NCBI GenBank assembly: GCA_026387665.1
Contig: JAPLLG010000007.1
Location: forward strand, 186,001 to 250,000
Source of the DNA: Nitrospirota bacterium
GTDB taxonomy: Bacteria; Nitrospirota; Nitrospiria; Nitrospirales; Nitrospiraceae
DNA: 64,000 nt
Direction of reading: 5' to 3'
Each line of letters starts with the position of its first letter. Positions within the stretch are counted from its first letter, which is position 1. Under the pieces are notes generated by a model. The model was not told the DNA's origin. It saw nothing but the letters and a program-made list of their open reading frames with translations, and ran no database searches. The position numbers and the translations under genes are program-made. Shown here in pieces: positions 1 through 6,799 of this stretch.

Positions 1-189
1 ATGTTTCTGTATAGGCCCTACTAAAGAACATAAAGACCATCGCGCGCTCCCTTTGAAAGGTTACGCAATCATATCGGTTAGCTCTGCATCAAATAAATAA
101 TTTCGACCGCATTACGGTTATGGGCTGATTAGTTCCCCCACTCCGCCCGTCGAACGGGCACTCTGCCTTTTCTCTTTCCACCCTCTCAA
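1..189. other. Window start, no gene recognised
   Basis: No open frame here has a plausible ribosome site or recognisable protein. The stretch is AT-richer at its left end and then runs into the first palindromic repeat. It could be the end of a neighbouring intergenic region cut by the window edge. Confidence 0.5.
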
Positions 190-291
190 TGGGGGAGTGG
201 CCTGCCAGCTCTCACAGTGCGCGCGTCGATCGAGGCCCTTCCACGGGCGCGCGATCCGCGAGCACAGAGAGCGGCAGCCTGCTACCCCCTC
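190..291. repeat. Palindromic repeat family A, copy 1
   Basis: Imperfect palindrome of about 100 bp. The outer arm GGGGGAGTGGCCTGCC is answered by GGCAGCCTGCTACCCCC at the right end, and inner arms near the centre also pair (CTCTC/GAGAG). The core GCGCGCGTCGATCGAGG is shared with the copies at 991, 1080 and 1820 and, inverted, at 1640. As RNA it would fold into one long hairpin. No coding capacity is seen. Confidence 0.75.
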
Positions 292-356
292 AAACCCGAT
301 CCGTTCGAAGAGACTCGACACTCGCCGTTTTTCCACCCTCTGTCCCCATCTAACGG

Positions 357-646
357 TCACCCCCTCGACTTCCAATAGCCGGGACGGCGACTTTGGTGTG
401 CGACAGCCTCAATGCACAGAACATCGCCTATGACGCTGTAGTATAGGGTGAAGGGGAACGGGTCAGAATGAACTTTCGAAGGCCGGGACCGACGGAAGTC
501 CCGATCTCAGGTTGATCGAGCAACAACTCAGTTGCGTAGCGGATCTCGGATTCAAAACGCTCGCCTAAACCTGAGACTTGTTTGTCGTAAAACACAGCGG
601 CTTCGATGAGTTCCACCTCCGCTTCGGGGTGGAACTCCAGTCTCAT
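357..646 (-). pseudogene. ParE/RelE-like toxin, frameshifted
   Basis: As written, the frame gives 72 residues starting MRLEFHPEAEVELIEAAVFY, the usual start of a ParE/RelE-family mRNA-interferase or gyrase-targeting toxin, and then ends abruptly in RSPSPYTTAS. Moving to the next frame at about 456-460 restores a typical ParE tail (FPFTLYYSVIGDVLCIEAV, then H-x-x-R-R-PGYW) with a stop at 357-359. That gives a normal family length of roughly 96 residues. One missing base just before the TTCCCC stretch explains the break. It overlaps the antitoxin gene by ATGA. It is either a true pseudogene or an assembly error. The frameshift is read directly; loss of toxicity is inference. Confidence 0.75.
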
Positions 647-876
647 TTCTTGAGGCGGGCGCGAAGGCTTCGAAAGACTTCTCTGGCAGGTATCGTCTTC
701 ACTTTCCCTTCAACAATCTCACGATGCCGTCGTTCTGCCTCTAGTGCCCAAGCCTGCTCAACATCGGCGTCAGCCGGGCCATCGAGCTCGGCAATCAGGG
801 AGCGAAGCAATTCGGCTTTATCTTCGGGACTCAGCGCTCGAATCCTGGCTTCAATCTCAGCGACATCGGTTGACAT
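643..876 (-). CDS. Addiction-module antitoxin (TIGR02574-like)
   Basis: A 77-residue acidic protein resembling the 'putative addiction module component' family: an N-terminal helix with the motif RIRALSPEDKAELLRSLIAE, followed by a charged C-terminal part with W-A-x-E-x-x-R-R that in this family wraps around a ParE/RelE-type toxin. The gene lies immediately upstream of the toxin and overlaps it by four bases (ATGA), the normal order and coupling for such pairs. If the toxin is really broken, this is an orphan antitoxin. DNA binding and autoregulation are expected from the family but no operator was identified. Confidence 0.8.
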   Translation of the reverse strand: MSTDVAEIEARIRALSPEDKAELLRSLIAELDGPADADVEQAWALEAERRHREIVEGKVKTIPAREVFRSLRARLKK

Positions 877-990
877 GGCGACCTCCGTGCTACCGGCTAT
901 TTCTCACTGAACGAGACTCTAGCCAGAGGACCCTAAGTTGTCAATGACTCCCCTGTCCATTTCTTTTCTTCCGCCCCCCCCTAAAACAAT

Positions 991-1056
991 GGGGAAGGGA
1001 GCTGGCTGGTCTCCGATTGCGCGCGTCCAACGAGGGCCTTCTCAGGCCGCGCACTC
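991..1056. repeat. Palindromic repeat family A, half copy 2
   Basis: The left arm (GGGGAAGGGAGCTGGCTGG) and the GCGCGCGTCCAACGAGGGCC core match the other family A copies. The expected right arm complementary to the left one is missing: the sequence runs into unrelated CTTTCTCCCACCCC and then into copy 3. It is a truncated element in tandem with copy 3. Confidence 0.6.
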
Positions 1057-1079
1057 TTTCTCCCACCCCACATCCCAGG

Positions 1080-1174
1080 GAAGGCGGACTGACCGTTTTC
1101 TACTGCGCGCGTCGAACGAGCACCTTCTGAGCGTGCGCGTTCCGTGAGCAAAGAAAATGATCAGCCTGCCTTCC
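1080..1174. repeat. Palindromic repeat family A, copy 3
   Basis: Outer arms GAAGGCGGACTGACCGTTTT and AAAATGATCAGCCTGCCTTC pair at about 15 of 20 positions, around the shared core GCGCGCGTCGAACGAGCACC. The right end stops four bases from the stop codon of the NTF2-like gene (1179), so it would form a hairpin at the 3' end of that transcript. Confidence 0.75.
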
Positions 1175-1178
1175 AGCC

Positions 1179-1571
1179 CTACCCCATGACTGCACTTCCA
1201 TGATGATGTATCAGCAACCACTCGTCTCCGATCCGCTCGAAGAGATTCGTGGCTAACACCTGCGCCTCCTGCGGCTCCTCGGATTGATGGGTGGTGATGT
1301 GCTCCACACAGACGACCCAGGCCATATCACCCGCCACCTGCACCATCACGTCGCTGAGTTCGAACGTCATCGAAAAGGTGTTATTGAAGATCAAGACCCA
1401 GGAATCGCGGACCGCAGGCCAATCCGATCGCAATGACCAACCGGGATGGATGCAGGTGACGTATTCCTGATGCGCCCAGACCTTATCCATCTCATTGATG
1501 TCGAGACTGCCAAACGCGGCATAGAATGCGTGATTCGCTTTATTCACTTCTTCGATGCGCTGTTCCAGCAT
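1179..1571 (-). CDS. NTF2-like / SnoaL-3 domain protein
   Basis: A 130-residue protein of the nuclear-transport-factor-2 superfamily (SnoaL-like/DUF4440 type). Visible features are the N-terminal helix (VNKANHAFYAAFGSLD), the W-A-H-x-x-Y-V-T-C-I-H-P-G-W strand typical of the SnoaL_3 subgroup, and a C-terminal L-x-H-H-H-G-S end. Such domains form a small-molecule-binding cone; the ligand or reaction cannot be deduced. There is no signal peptide, so it is probably cytoplasmic. It stands alone on its strand between family A palindromes. Confidence 0.75.
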   Translation of the reverse strand: MLEQRIEEVNKANHAFYAAFGSLDINEMDKVWAHQEYVTCIHPGWSLRSDWPAVRDSWVLIFNNTFSMTFELSDVMVQVAGDMAWVVCVEHITTHQSEEPQEAQVLATNLFERIGDEWLLIHHHGSAVMG

Positions 1572-1639
1572 GAGGACTCCTTGCCTGAGAAAAGTGCCGT
1601 ATCATACTGCAATCACCGAGAGAAGGGCGAGGGGGACGG

Positions 1640-1729
1640 AAATAGCCAGGCCACCCTTCTTGCTCGCAGAACGCGCACGCTCGGAAGGTGCTCGTCCGAT
1701 GCGCGCAGGGAAGGATGGCCTCGCTATTC
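1640..1729. repeat. Palindromic repeat family A, copy 4 (inverted)
   Basis: The same element read from the other side: the centre carries GAACGCGCACGCTCGGAAGG and GTGCTCGTCCGATGCGCGC. The outer arms AATAGCCAGGCCACCCTTC and GAAGGATGGCCTCGCTATT pair almost completely. It lies between the NTF2-like gene start and the next copy. Confidence 0.75.
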
Positions 1730-1767
1730 TCTTTATTAGGTAGGAGAAGCAAGAAAAGCTCGATCTT

Positions 1768-1803
1768 GCAGGCTGCTCAAAAAGCCTGTCAGCAAGGCCG
1801 CCG
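1768..1803. repeat. Partial copy of palindromic repeat family B
   Basis: CAGGCTGCTCAAAAAGCC, a short TGTCAGCAAGGCCGC part and the following bases match one end of the family B elements at 8384, 38730 and 55327 (compare GAGGCTGCTCAAAG and GTCCAGCAAGGCCGC at 38730). Only one arm is present. It is followed within 20 bases by family A copy 5, so two unrelated palindrome families meet here. Confidence 0.55.
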
Positions 1804-1819
1804 AGGTTTCCCTCTCTCT

Positions 1820-1917
1820 AAAAGGGTGGCCTGGTCGATCCTCGATTGCGCGCGTCGAACGAGCACCTTCCGAGCGTGCGCGTTCCGCGAGCAGGAGGAC
1901 GACCAGGCTACCCTTTC
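1820..1917. repeat. Palindromic repeat family A, copy 5 (best preserved)
   Basis: The clearest copy. AAAGGGTGGCCTGGTCG at the left is answered by CGACCAGGCTACCCTTT at the right with one mismatch in 17, around the core GCGCGCGTCGAACGAGCACC and GAGCGTGCGCGTTCCGCG. It ends about ten bases from the stop codon of the DMT transporter gene (1927), so on the minus strand it lies where a transcription terminator would be. Confidence 0.8.
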
Positions 1918-1926
1918 CTTCATTTT

Positions 1927-2832
1927 TCAGCCGCCTGTCCGCTTGGAGGTTTGCCGATCGACCACCCAGACCCCTGCCAGGATCAGCGCGATACCGAGGA
2001 TTTCGTTCGTGCCCACCGGTTCTTTTAAGAGCACAGCGGACAACACGATGGCTGCCACAGGAGTCAGGTTGCCCAGGACCGACGCGCGCGAAGGCCCAAT
2101 GCCCTTCACGCCGAACAGCCAGGCCTGTTGCGCGATGGCCGTGGCAAAGAGGACCAGATAGCCCAGCGCCATCCAGTCTGCCTGCGTCACGGACCCGAGT
2201 CCCGCATCCAACATCTTGCGATCCGTCCACAAGAGAGGAATTTGCAACACTGTGGCAACCAGCAAGGTCGTCCAATTGACGGTGAGGGCCGAGTGGCGCT
2301 CCATGAGCTGCCTGCTGCCGATACTATAGAGAGCCCAGCTCGCCACGCCGAGAAAGACCAGCAGACTGCCGAACAGAGGCTGATCGCCCGCTGCTTGAAA
2401 TCCGGCCACTGAGACCAACGCCACCCCCGCAAAGGACAGGAGACCGCCGGCCCAAACGGCGCGGAGCGGGACGTCCTGAATCAAGAGAGCCGAGAGCAGC
2501 GCGGTCACCACAGGACTCGCGCCGATGATCACCCCGCCCACGGCCCCGCTCACATATTTGAGGCCCATGAGAATGAGAAGGTGGTTGCCCAAGACGCCGA
2601 GCCCGAGCAGTCCCAGCAGGCGCAGATCCGCCTTGGTCAGCTTAGCCAAGGTGCCGTCCTGCCACCACCAGGTGGCCAGGAGAATCGCCAAGCCGCCGAT
2701 GTCACGCAGGACCGATGCCTCGACGGCAGAGAAGGACCCGAGGGCCATTTTCTGCGCCACGATCGAGCCGCCCCAGAGGGCCGCAGCGAGAAGAACCGAT
2801 CCGTAGGCTAGGCTATTGGAGGGAGGAGTCAT
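1927..2832 (-). CDS. DMT-family (EamA) transporter
   Basis: A 301-residue integral membrane protein with about ten hydrophobic segments in two repeats of five, the EamA/RhaT arrangement of the drug/metabolite transporter superfamily. Signature stretches are LLAAALWGGSIVAQKMAL in the first repeat and LLVFLGVASWALYSIGSR in the second. Members export or import small metabolites such as amino acids or nucleosides; the substrate cannot be told from sequence. It is transcribed away from the carboxypeptidase gene, with 150 bases between the two starts for divergent promoters. Family A copy 5 follows its stop codon. Confidence 0.9.
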   Translation of the reverse strand: MTPPSNSLAYGSVLLAAALWGGSIVAQKMALGSFSAVEASVLRDIGGLAILLATWWWQDGTLAKLTKADLRLLGLLGLGVLGNHLLILMGLKYVSGAVGGVIIGASPVVTALLSALLIQDVPLRAVWAGGLLSFAGVALVSVAGFQAAGDQPLFGSLLVFLGVASWALYSIGSRQLMERHSALTVNWTTLLVATVLQIPLLWTDRKMLDAGLGSVTQADWMALGYLVLFATAIAQQAWLFGVKGIGPSRASVLGNLTPVAAIVLSAVLLKEPVGTNEILGIALILAGVWVVDRQTSKRTGG

Positions 2833-2982
2833 GTCCTATGGGGATACAATCGTTTGTGTCTGCCGTCAAGGAGTATTGTCGGCGCGGCCAGTTTGAAAAC
2901 AAGGCAGTCCGTTACGTAGACTACAGGCCGGATATAACGAGACACGATCACCGACTGACGATTTCTGGAGGAGACCCCTACC

Positions 2983-4524
2983 GTGAAGACCCTGAAGACC
3001 GTGGAAGATTTAACGACCAGACTCTTGGAGATCCAGCGGATTAACAGCGCCGCCTCACTCCTCTCATGGGATCAGGAAACCTATATGCCGGCCGGAGGAG
3101 GCGAAGCCCGCGCCGAACAGATTTCGACGCTCCAGGGCATCGCCCACCAGAAACTGGTCTCGCCGGAGATTGACGGACTGCTCGCAACCTGGATCGATCC
3201 CCAGACCGGCGCCATCCAGGATAGCCCTGGGGATGCCTGGGATGAGCCCTCGCGATCCCTGCTCCGTGAAGTATGGCGGGACTATAGCCGCGCGAAGAAA
3301 CTACCGTCCGACTTTGTGATCACGCTCAGCCGGGAATGTTCGCTGGCGCAGCAAGTCTGGGCCGAGGCAAAGAAGGCCAGCAACTTTGCCCTGTTCCTGC
3401 CGAACCTGCGCACCATCCTGTCGCTCAAAAAGCAGGAAACCCAATATCTCGGCTACAAAGACTCGCCCTACGATGCGTTACTGGATGTGTATGAACCGGG
3501 CTCGACGATCGCCGCGCTCCGCCCTCTCTTCGCCCAGGTGAAGGCACGGCTCGTTCCATTACTGCAAAAAATTCAGAACAGTCAGACTCAGGTCGACGAC
3601 TCGGCGCTCTTTCGCAGTTACGATACAGCGCGGCAGATGGAATTCGGCCGGTTGGTCTTGGTCGCCATGGGCTATGACTTCGAACGGGGCCGCCTCGACC
3701 TGTCGTCTCACCCCTTCACGACCTCCTTCCATCCGACGGACGTGCGCGTCACCACGCGCGTCTTCGAACATGACCTGCAATCCTGCCTGTTCAGCTGTAT
3801 CCATGAAGGAGGCCACGGCCTCTACGACCAGGGCCTCGATACGCGCTACTTTGGGACCCCGCTTGGCGAGTCGGTCTCGCTCGGCATTCATGAAAGCCAG
3901 TCACGCATGTGGGAAAACTGCGTGGGCCGCTCGCGATCGTTTTGGCGCTTCTTTTACCCCCTGCTGCAACAAACCTTTCCGCAGCAATTGGGTTCTCTCG
4001 ACGGAGAACAATTCTATGCGGCCATTAATCGCGTGAAGCCCTCGCTGATTCGGGTCGAAGCCGATGAGCTCACCTACAACCTCCACATCATGTTGCGGTT
4101 CGAAATCGAGCAGGATCTCATCGAAGGCAGGACGAGCCCGGAAGACTTGCCGGGGATCTGGAACCAGAAGATGCAGGACTATCTCGGCATCCGTCCCTCG
4201 AACGATGCGGAGGGCGTGCTGCAAGACGTGCATTGGTCGCTTGGAGCCTTCGGCTACTTCCCGACCTACACGCTGGGCAATCTCTACTCCGTCCAATTCT
4301 ACGAGCAGGCCAAACTGGAGGTTCCACGGCTGGAGGAGAACATTGCGGCAGGGCAACTACTGGAGCTGCGGCGCTGGCTCGAACAGAAGATTCACCGCTG
4401 GGGCCGGATGTTCACGCCGGATCACCTGGCCCAACGAGTCACGGGCAAGAGCCTCGACCCGGAACCCTTCTTATCCTATGTGGAGAAAAAATACGGCGAG
4501 ATCTACCGGCTTCCCGGTTCGTAA
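2983..4524 (+). CDS. Carboxypeptidase Taq (peptidase family M32)
   Basis: A 513-residue zinc metallocarboxypeptidase that removes C-terminal residues from peptides in the cytoplasm. The zinc motif is H274-E-G-G-H278, with the family motifs HPF and DVRVTTR just before it and GIHESQSRMWEN and RVEADELTY after it. The length matches the family (about 500). The start is GTG at 2983, preceded by GGAGGAG nine bases upstream. The 3' end overlaps the convergent gene at 4503 by 22 bases. There is no signal sequence. Confidence 0.95.
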   Translation: MKTLKTVEDLTTRLLEIQRINSAASLLSWDQETYMPAGGGEARAEQISTLQGIAHQKLVSPEIDGLLATWIDPQTGAIQDSPGDAWDEPSRSLLREVWRDYSRAKKLPSDFVITLSRECSLAQQVWAEAKKASNFALFLPNLRTILSLKKQETQYLGYKDSPYDALLDVYEPGSTIAALRPLFAQVKARLVPLLQKIQNSQTQVDDSALFRSYDTARQMEFGRLVLVAMGYDFERGRLDLSSHPFTTSFHPTDVRVTTRVFEHDLQSCLFSCIHEGGHGLYDQGLDTRYFGTPLGESVSLGIHESQSRMWENCVGRSRSFWRFFYPLLQQTFPQQLGSLDGEQFYAAINRVKPSLIRVEADELTYNLHIMLRFEIEQDLIEGRTSPEDLPGIWNQKMQDYLGIRPSNDAEGVLQDVHWSLGAFGYFPTYTLGNLYSVQFYEQAKLEVPRLEENIAAGQLLELRRWLEQKIHRWGRMFTPDHLAQRVTGKSLDPEPFLSYVEKKYGEIYRLPGS

Positions 4525-5081
4525 CCCATCGCGACATTCAGTTTGGCCAACACCGGAGCCGGCAGCGTGAACTCCGCCTGCACCTCGATACGGGACGGCA
4601 CCAGGAGCGTCGTGTGGAAAACGATATCGCGGATCGGAATTTTAAATTCAGGATCCTGAGGCGTACTCAATTCGACTGACTCGACCGACTGGGTGATCTG
4701 ACCGCTATCCTGCGGCCCATAGACCGTCACAACCGCCTTCAAAATCTCCACGATCTTCTCGTTCGTTTCGACCCCTTCAATATGTTTCTCCAGCAAAGGA
4801 ACGACCTCTTCCCTGGCCTGGTCCGAAAGGGTGAAGTTTTCCACCCGCTCCTTCCGGCGCAGTGAGGTCAGGTCGTTATCCAGATCCTTGCTGAAGGCCC
4901 CGTAGGCAAACCGGAAAAATTCGAAGTGAAAGCCCTTGAATCCCTTGCCGAACATTTGCAGTTCGCACAAAAAGCAGAGCTGCTGCAGCTTCACGTCGCT
5001 CAGCAGGCCGTGGGGCTCCGTCAGATGCAACACATAGAGAAGGAGAGCCCGGTCGACTGTAATCTGATTGGGTTTCCGCAT
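4503..5081 (-). CDS. Uncharacterised protein, Panacea/YwgA-like N-terminus
   Basis: A 192-residue protein. The N-terminal half (RALLLYVLHL, then KLQQLCFLCELQMFGKGF, then FRFAYGAFSKDLDNDLTSL) has the pattern of the Panacea/SocA/YwgA group: a 'K-L-Q-x-L' helix followed by an aromatic strand and 'Y-G-x-F-S-x-D-L'. In other bacteria this fold acts as an antitoxin or proteolytic adaptor. The C-terminal 90 residues are not recognised. No toxin partner lies beside it. It is divergent from fur, with 159 bases between the starts. The family placement is tentative. Confidence 0.6.
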   Translation of the reverse strand: MRKPNQITVDRALLLYVLHLTEPHGLLSDVKLQQLCFLCELQMFGKGFKGFHFEFFRFAYGAFSKDLDNDLTSLRRKERVENFTLSDQAREEVVPLLEKHIEGVETNEKIVEILKAVVTVYGPQDSGQITQSVESVELSTPQDPEFKIPIRDIVFHTTLLVPSRIEVQAEFTLPAPVLAKLNVAMGYEPGSR

Positions 5082-5240
5082 GCGCTAGTGCCTCGCTCGT
5101 TCCATGTTTGGGCCTGCGCACTATAAACAGCGCGGAAGAACTCCGTCAATTCCGCGTCTCCGCCTCCGCTCCGGTTCAGCGCCCCCTTGACCGGTTGGAC
5201 CAATTTCGTCTTTAATGGGCTCCGTTCGGAGGCTACCGTT

Positions 5241-5675
5241 ATGGCGAATACACATGTGAAAGAAATGAAGGCGCTCAAGGAGCACCTGGGCAAGCATCAG
5301 CTCAAGCTCACCCGCCAGCGGGAATTGATCCTGAGCGCGTTTCTTCGACAAGAGCACATTACGGCGGAAGCCATGTATCACCAGCTGGCGAAGTCCGATC
5401 CTCACCTGGGGCTCGCCACTATCTACCGGACGCTCAACCTGTTCTGCGATGCAGGCCTGGCGCAGGCCCGCCACTTCGGCTCCCAGACACAGTACGACAA
5501 TATCGCGCACAAGGGCCACCACGACCACCTCATCTGCACTGGTTGCCAGAAGATCGTGGAATTTGAAAATGAAGAGATCGAGCGGCTCCAGGAAGAAGTG
5601 GCCAGCAAGAACGGATTCACCATCACCACCCACCGGCTTGAGCTCTACGGTCTCTGTTCCCGCTGCCGCCATTGA
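5241..5675 (+). CDS. fur: Ferric uptake regulator, Fur family
   Basis: A 144-residue Fur-family repressor: an N-terminal winged helix (LKLTRQRELILSAFL, then HITAEAMYHQL and LGLATIYRTLNLFCDAGL) and a metal-binding dimerisation domain with KGHHDHLICTGC, C-x-x-C in the tail (LCSRCRH) and H-R-L-E-L-Y-G. ATG 5241 is chosen because GGAGG lies just before it; an in-frame ATG at 5187 would add 18 unconserved residues. It is followed by a ferric importer and other iron genes and precedes three Fur-box-like sites, so an iron-responsive Fur is more likely than Zur or PerR. Confidence 0.92.
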   Translation: MANTHVKEMKALKEHLGKHQLKLTRQRELILSAFLRQEHITAEAMYHQLAKSDPHLGLATIYRTLNLFCDAGLAQARHFGSQTQYDNIAHKGHHDHLICTGCQKIVEFENEEIERLQEEVASKNGFTITTHRLELYGLCSRCRH

Positions 5676-5692
5676 CGGAACGGCTTTTTTTT
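5656..5692 (+). terminator. Probable terminator after fur
   Basis: GTTCC (5656) pairs with GGAAC (5677) across the fur stop codon, and the sequence runs into GGC followed by eight T. The stem is short, so termination may be partial; the T-run is clear. Confidence 0.45.
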
Positions 5693-5703
5693 AGTATCAT
5701 CTT

Positions 5704-5722
5704 GATACGGCTTATCAATTTC
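5704..5722 (+). promoter_or_regulatory. Candidate Fur box before the ferric importer
   Basis: GATACGGCTTATCAATTTC matches the classical 19-base Fur consensus GATAATGATAATCATTATC at 13 positions and contains the half-site pair GATA/TATC. It lies 21-39 bases before the start codon of the substrate-binding protein gene, a normal place for an operator. It is weaker than the site before bfd. Confidence 0.45.
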
Positions 5723-5742
5723 AATTACATGAGGATTCCTCC

Positions 5743-6783
5743 ATGTTATTCACCTGCCCCCTACCAACATTGCGCCGGACGATCCTCTCCGGTCTCATGC
5801 TCTTCGTTGGCGTCGGGCTCTTCGTGCCTTCCGCCCAAGCAACCGACAAACTCACGATCTACTCTGGCCGCGGGGAACGGCTCATCAAACCAGTCCTCGA
5901 CGCCTTTACGGCGAGCACCGGCATTCAAATCGAACTTCTCTCCTCCGGCACGACGGAATTGGTCAATCGACTGAAGGCAGAAGGCGATCGCACCTCGGCA
6001 GACCTCCTGATCACCAACGACGCGGGCAGCTTGGAGCTAGCCAGGACAGCCGGCCTCCTCCGCCCCTTGAACATGCGGGAAGTCGAACGGGCTATCCCGG
6101 CGCAATTCCGCGCGCCGGACAATGCCTGGGTCGGACTCTCTGGGCGATTCTGGATCGTCGTCTACAACACCACGCTGGTGAAGCCGGACCAAGTGAAGTC
6201 GCTCCTCGACCTCGCCGACCCCAAATGGAAAGATAAGATCGCCATTCCGAATTCCGGCAGCGAGTATCTGCAAGCAGGCGTGTCGGTCATTCGCGCCACC
6301 CATGGAGACGAAAAGACCAGACAGTTCCTGCAGGGCCTCAAAACCAATGCGGACGGCCAGGTCTATCAGAAGAGCTCGCAGATCGTGGATGCCGTCGCCA
6401 AGGGGCAAGTCGCGTTGGGAATCGTGAACCACTACTACATCTACCGTCACCTCGCCACGCAGCCCAACGCGCCGATCGCCGCCTTGATGCCGGACCAGCA
6501 GGAAGGCGGCATGGGGGCCATCATGAACGTCGCCGGTGTCGGCATCATCAAGTCGACCAAACATTTGGATAGCGCCAAGCTCCTGGTCGAATTCCTAGTC
6601 GCACAAGCAGGGCAGAAATTATTCGCAGACCTCGACAAGGAATATCCCCTTCACCCGGACGTGAAAGCGGACCCGGCCCTCGTGGAGCGCAAGAGCTTCC
6701 GTGCCGCCTTGGTCCCCCTTACCAAGCTGGCGGAATTGCGCGAGCCGACCCTCACGCTGATCGAACAAGTGGGTCTCCGGTAA
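5743..6783 (+). CDS. Ferric iron ABC transporter, periplasmic binding protein
   Basis: A 346-residue extracellular solute-binding protein (family 1) of the FbpA/FutA/AfuA type. The signal peptide MLFTCPLPTLRRTILSGLML through SAQA is followed by KLTIYSGRGERLIKPVLDAF, the standard start of the mature iron-binding domain. Adjacent tyrosines (QVYQKS and VNHYYIYRHL) resemble the tyrosine pair that coordinates ferric iron in this family. It delivers iron to the permease encoded next (17-base gap). GAGGATTCCTCC provides the ribosome site. The candidate Fur box just upstream fits iron repression. Confidence 0.9.
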   Translation: MLFTCPLPTLRRTILSGLMLFVGVGLFVPSAQATDKLTIYSGRGERLIKPVLDAFTASTGIQIELLSSGTTELVNRLKAEGDRTSADLLITNDAGSLELARTAGLLRPLNMREVERAIPAQFRAPDNAWVGLSGRFWIVVYNTTLVKPDQVKSLLDLADPKWKDKIAIPNSGSEYLQAGVSVIRATHGDEKTRQFLQGLKTNADGQVYQKSSQIVDAVAKGQVALGIVNHYYIYRHLATQPNAPIAALMPDQQEGGMGAIMNVAGVGIIKSTKHLDSAKLLVEFLVAQAGQKLFADLDKEYPLHPDVKADPALVERKSFRAALVPLTKLAELREPTLTLIEQVGLR

Positions 6784-6799
6784 CGCAAAGGGACCCACC

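Noticed and set aside
190-1917. CRISPR array
   Set aside because: The repeats are long, palindromic, irregularly spaced and in both orientations; no spacers of uniform length and no cas genes.
5187-5240. Longer Fur start at 5187
   Set aside because: The extra 18 residues are not like Fur N-termini, and the ribosome site fits ATG 5241.
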